Shown here piece after piece: positions 61,056 to 64,000 of a stretch of DNA of 64,000 nt. The stretch's first letter is position 1, and every line of letters starts with the position of its first letter. This DNA is from JANQRZ01 sp965215165. GTDB taxonomy: Bacteria > Bacteroidota > Rhodothermia > Rhodothermales > JANQRZ01. Where the stretch lies: NCBI GenBank assembly GCA_965215165.1, contig CBDCCX010000006.1:434001-498000 (forward strand), given 5' to 3'. The notes beneath the pieces are model-generated. The model saw nothing but the letters and a program-made list of their open reading frames with translations, was not told the DNA's origin and ran no database searches. The position numbers and the translations under genes are program-made.

Positions 61056-62495
61056 ATGTATCCCAAGCTGCTTTCCTACGCGCTCGCCCTCGCGGTCTGC
61101 GTCCCCCTCCTCGCCGGCTGCGACAGCGATGACGATGGCGACGACGATGGTGCCCGCACCTTCACCGTCACCGTCGAGAACGTCGGCCCGATGAACCCCG
61201 TGCTCAAGAGCGGGGCCGTCGCGCAGACCGACGACGGCACCGACCCGCCGATTGAGCCGGGCGCGTCGGTCTCGTTCAGCTTCACCGCGCCGGCCAACAC
61301 CGTCCCGATGTCCGGGATGCGGTTCAACATGGCGACCATGTTCGTCCAGTCGAACGATCTCTTCTACGCCTTCCGGCCCGAGGGGCTGGACCTCTTCCCC
61401 GGCGGCACGCCGCGCGGCGCGAACGGCGTGGCCGAGGACGTGACCGACCAGATCTTCCTCTACGACGCCGGCACCGAGATCAACGAGGTCCCCGGCCAGG
61501 GCCAGTTCCAGAAGCTCGTCCAGGACCCGATGGCGACCAACGTCGGCCCCGACGAGAACGGCGTCGTGACCCTCATCGACGACGACGGCACCGACGACAC
61601 GGGCTTCGACTATCCCGACAAGGAAGACGTGATCCGGGTCACCATCGCGCACAACGCCGCGACCTCGACCTTCACCGTCACCGTCAGCAACGTCTCGGTA
61701 CCGGGCCTGATTCCCGACACGGACCTCGCTATGGGAGCCGTGCCGCTCTCGCCCTTCGCGTGGGCCGCGCACGTCGGTAGCTACCGGATGTACGAGGTCG
61801 GCCAGCCGGCCAGCGACGGCATCCGGCTGATCGCCGAGGACGGCTTCCCGGCCGCGATGCTCGGAGGGATGCCGACGGCCATCACGCGCGGCCTCGCCGA
61901 CGAGCTGGCCGACGTGACCGGCCGCACGGTCCCGCTCTCGCCCGGAGCCTACGCCGTGCACGACGACGACTTCGAGTGGTTCACGAACGGCGAGGAAGCC
62001 CCGATGGGCATCGAGGCCATCGCCGAGGACGGCAACCCGATGCCCGCCGGTGCCGCCCTCGCCGCCGACGACGATGTGAGCGTCTCTGGAACCTTTGTCC
62101 GCGGCGTCGGGGCCACGATGGACGGAGCCATTCCGCCCGGCGGCAGCTTCCGCTTCTCGTTCGACGCCGAGCCGGGCGACCGCCTCAGCCTGGCGACGAT
62201 GTACGTGCAGTCGAACGACCTGTACTACGCCTTCTCGCCGGACGGCCTGGACCTCTTCCCGAACGGCTCCGCTGTCAGGGGGGATGTGACCGGTAGCCTC
62301 TCGCTCTACGACGCCGGCACCGAGGGCGACGAGGAGCCGGGCGTCGGCCCGAACCAGGTCATCCGCCAGCCCGCGCCCAACACCGGCCCGGACGGCGAGG
62401 GCACCAACGTCAGCATCGGCGACGGCGGCACGAACGACGGGTTCTCCTACCCGGCCAACGCCGACATCATCCGCGTCACGATCTCGTCGCAGTAA
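61056..62495 (+). CDS. Lipoprotein with two spondin-like domains
   Basis: 479 residues. The lipobox LLAGC is followed by an Asp-rich linker. The body consists of two homologous halves that share FTVTVENV, SFSFTAPA, LSLATMYVQSNDLYYAFSPDGLDLFP and LSLYDAGTE, the spondin_N pattern known from bacterial secreted proteins. In the middle a third related segment begins with PFAWAAHVG. It is likely exposed on the outer membrane or in the periplasm. The ligand is unknown. Confidence 0.8.
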   Translation: MYPKLLSYALALAVCVPLLAGCDSDDDGDDDGARTFTVTVENVGPMNPVLKSGAVAQTDDGTDPPIEPGASVSFSFTAPANTVPMSGMRFNMATMFVQSNDLFYAFRPEGLDLFPGGTPRGANGVAEDVTDQIFLYDAGTEINEVPGQGQFQKLVQDPMATNVGPDENGVVTLIDDDGTDDTGFDYPDKEDVIRVTIAHNAATSTFTVTVSNVSVPGLIPDTDLAMGAVPLSPFAWAAHVGSYRMYEVGQPASDGIRLIAEDGFPAAMLGGMPTAITRGLADELADVTGRTVPLSPGAYAVHDDDFEWFTNGEEAPMGIEAIAEDGNPMPAGAALAADDDVSVSGTFVRGVGATMDGAIPPGGSFRFSFDAEPGDRLSLATMYVQSNDLYYAFSPDGLDLFPNGSAVRGDVTGSLSLYDAGTEGDEEPGVGPNQVIRQPAPNTGPDGEGTNVSIGDGGTNDGFSYPANADIIRVTISSQ

Positions 62496-62541
62496 GGACA
62501 GTGGGGACGGGTCCGTGGGTACCTGCCCCGGCCTGCGACGC

Positions 62542-62593
62542 GCGACGGGCGGGACGAGCAGCCTCCACGAGGCCGCCTCGTCTCGCCCGTCGC
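62542..62593 (+). terminator. Hairpin after the spondin lipoprotein gene
   Basis: GCGACGGGCGGGACGAG (62542-62558) pairs with CTCGTCTCGCCCGTCGC (62577-62593), 17 bp with one mismatch and an 18-nt loop. It lies 47 bases after the stop and lacks a T-run. The rest of 62,496-62,782 contains a direct repeat of GCTTTCGTGAACCC (about 62,629-62,656) and the promoter-like element below. Confidence 0.6.
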
Positions 62594-62733
62594 CATGCAG
62601 GGCTGCCACGCCGTGACGCTTTCGTGAACCCAATGCTTTCGTGAACCCTGCCAAGCGGTTCTGATTCTGATCGCGGGCTGCGCGCGGCTGCGGAACCGAC
62701 CGGCCACATCGCGCTGAAACCCCGAACCGCTTC

Positions 62734-62742
62734 TATCTTGCC
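62734..62742 (+). promoter_or_regulatory. TATCTTGCC promoter-like element upstream of the response regulator
   Basis: It lies 41 bases before the start codon at 62783. It matches the recurrent window motif and the Bacteroidota -7 element pattern TAnnTT(T/G). Confidence 0.45.
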
Positions 62743-62782
62743 AATAACCCCTCGCCCTGCCCGGCCAACCGATCCGACTGCC

Positions 62783-63541
62783 ATGAACGCCACGCCCGCC
62801 ATCCTCCTCGTCGAGGACGAGCCAGACATCGCCGACCTGCTGAGCCTCCACCTCGGCGATCTCGGCTACCGCGTTGACGCCGTCCGCGACGGCGCGCTCG
62901 GCTTCCAGAAGGCTCTCGCCGAGCCCTATGCGCTCGTGATCCTGGACCTGATGCTGCCGGGCATGAACGGCATCGAGGTCTGCAAGGCGCTCCGCTCCGC
63001 CGGTCGCACCACGCCGATCCTGATGCTGACCTCGAAGTCCGAGGAGGTCGACAAGGTCCTCGGCCTCGAGCTGGGAGCCGACGACTACGTGACCAAGCCG
63101 TTCTCGATCCGCGTGCTGATCGCGCGCGTGCGGGCGCTCCTGCGACGGGTCGAGCTGGACCAGCCGGAGGTCGCCGTCAGCGAGCTGGCCTTCGGCGACC
63201 TGCGGATCGAGCCGGCCAAGCGCAAGGTCTACGTTCGTGGCGAGGCCGTAGAGCTGACCGCGAAGGAGTTCGACCTGCTGGTCCTCTTCGCGCAGCACCC
63301 GGGCCGGGCGTTCAGCCGCCAGGAGCTGCTCGACAAGGTCTGGGGCTACCAGTACGCCGGCTATAGCCACACCGTCAACTCGCACATCAACCGCCTCCGC
63401 AGCAAGATCGAGCCGGACCCGGCCGCGCCGTGCTACGTCCAGACCGTCTGGGGCGTCGGCTACCGCTTCACCGAGGAAGGGGACGGCTGCGGGCCGAAGT
63501 CGGCGGACAGGATGCAGGAGACAGAGGGCAGCAAACGCTGA
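62783..63541 (+). CDS. OmpR/PhoB-family response regulator
   Basis: 252 residues from the ATG at 62783. The receiver domain has ILLVEDEPDIADLL (acidic pocket), Asp55 (VILDLMLPGMNGIEV) as phosphoacceptor, Thr in MLTSKSEEVD and Lys in YVTKPFSIRVL. The C-terminal winged helix is VELTAKEFDLLVLFAQHPGRAFSRQELLDKVWGY...VNSHINRLRSKIEPDP...VWGVGYRF. It pairs with the sensor kinase starting 59 bases downstream. A start at 62738 would add 15 unlikely residues. Confidence 0.94.
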   Translation: MNATPAILLVEDEPDIADLLSLHLGDLGYRVDAVRDGALGFQKALAEPYALVILDLMLPGMNGIEVCKALRSAGRTTPILMLTSKSEEVDKVLGLELGADDYVTKPFSIRVLIARVRALLRRVELDQPEVAVSELAFGDLRIEPAKRKVYVRGEAVELTAKEFDLLVLFAQHPGRAFSRQELLDKVWGYQYAGYSHTVNSHINRLRSKIEPDPAAPCYVQTVWGVGYRFTEEGDGCGPKSADRMQETEGSKR

Positions 63542-63599
63542 GGGGGAGCGAGTGCTGACTCCCGCCCCACCGCTCTACGGACCCACCGACTACTGCCCC

Positions 63600-64000
63600 G
63601 TGAACCGCTTCTTCCGCTCGTTCTACGCCCGCCTCTCGGCGATCTTCCTCGTGCTGCTCGTCGTGCTCGGCGTGGTGCTTGCCGTGTGGACGGCGCAGTC
63701 GGCGATCCGCCTCACCGAGGCCGCCGACCAGAGCCTCAACCGCGACCTGGCGCGCACGCTCGCGCCGCAGTTCCAGCCCCACCTCCGCACCGACATCGAC
63801 CAGGCCGAGATCACCCGCATCATCGAGGGCCTGACGACGGTCAACCGCCGGATCGACGTCTACCTCCTCGGCAGCACCGGCATGATCAAGGGCGCGTTCG
63901 TCGAGCCGGGGCACGAGGTGGAGATGCCCGCCGTCGACGTCGAGCCGCTCGACCGGATGATGGCCGGGGCCGACGACTTCCCCATCTTCGGCGACGACCC
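63600..64000 (+). CDS. Sensor histidine kinase, N-terminal part (runs off window)
   Basis: It opens at a GTG (63600) with MNRFFRSFYARL, one transmembrane helix (LSAIFLVLLVVLGVVLAVWTA) and the beginning of a periplasmic sensor domain (RLTEAADQSLNRDLARTLAPQF...INRRIDVYLLGSTG-like; D-x-Y-L-L-G). About 133 residues are visible and the catalytic domains are beyond the end. Position behind the OmpR-type regulator supports the assignment. Confidence 0.8.
   Translation, partial: MNRFFRSFYARLSAIFLVLLVVLGVVLAVWTAQSAIRLTEAADQSLNRDLARTLAPQFQPHLRTDIDQAEITRIIEGLTTVNRRIDVYLLGSTGMIKGAFVEPGHEVEMPAVDVEPLDRMMAGADDFPIFGDD

Overview
This window comes from a high-GC member of the Bacteroidota/Rhodothermota, probably a Rhodothermales or Rubricoccaceae-type marine bacterium. 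The evidence is three secreted proteins with a C-terminal type IX secretion (T9SS) sorting domain (PNPxxG...DxLGRxVA...GxYxVR), Bacteroidota-type lipoproteins (DUF4296- and DUF4837-like), little use of Shine-Dalgarno sites, and recurrent TAtCTTGCC promoter-like motifs that fit the Bacteroidota -7 consensus TAnnTTTG. The assignment rests on reading the sequence, not on a search.

Layout. 1-820: the end of ispF and a DedA protein. 820-14,940: the classic translation/transcription block tRNA-Thr, -Tyr, -Gly, -Thr, tuf, tRNA-Trp, secE, nusG, rplK, rplA, rplJ, rplL, rpoB, rpoC. 14,740-21,470: an accessory region in which the 3' end of rpoC plus its terminator occurs three times, separated first by a toxin-antitoxin pair and then by two T9SS cargo genes, one a subtilisin-like protease. 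21,500-30,330: small membrane and lipoproteins, a trpS-trpG-trpF operon, a DsbA-like thioredoxin protein, an L,D-transpeptidase and a papain-like protein. 30,370-44,360: an Asp-box propeller T9SS protein, HhH protein, hemB, an HD protein coupled to cysS, sufE, topoisomerase IB, a membrane patatin, moaB, yidD and an MMPL/RND exporter. 44,361-51,740: uvrA followed by an AT-richer island holding a PHP/SMC-like ATPase and an AlbA_2/Schlafen-like protein; the island is closed by a second, orphan copy of the last ~378 bp of uvrA. 51,777-64,000: Uma2 nuclease, proline dehydrogenase, a hybrid histidine kinase, pdxH, a lipid kinase, a second toxin-antitoxin pair, HMG-CoA reductase, a double-spondin lipoprotein, and an OmpR-type regulator with its sensor kinase running off the end.

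The main discovery is a repeated architecture. In two unrelated essential genes (rpoC and uvrA) cargo sits directly behind an intact gene and is bounded distally by an extra copy of that gene's 3' end. No recombinase is present in either cargo. This looks like repeated Campbell-type or site-specific insertion of small circular DNAs carrying a replacement 3' end. The uvrA-linked cargo is a translationally coupled ATPase/AlbA_2 pair with the hallmarks of an antiviral defence module. A second theme is a family of AT-rich imperfect hairpins scattered between housekeeping genes of an otherwise GC-rich genome.
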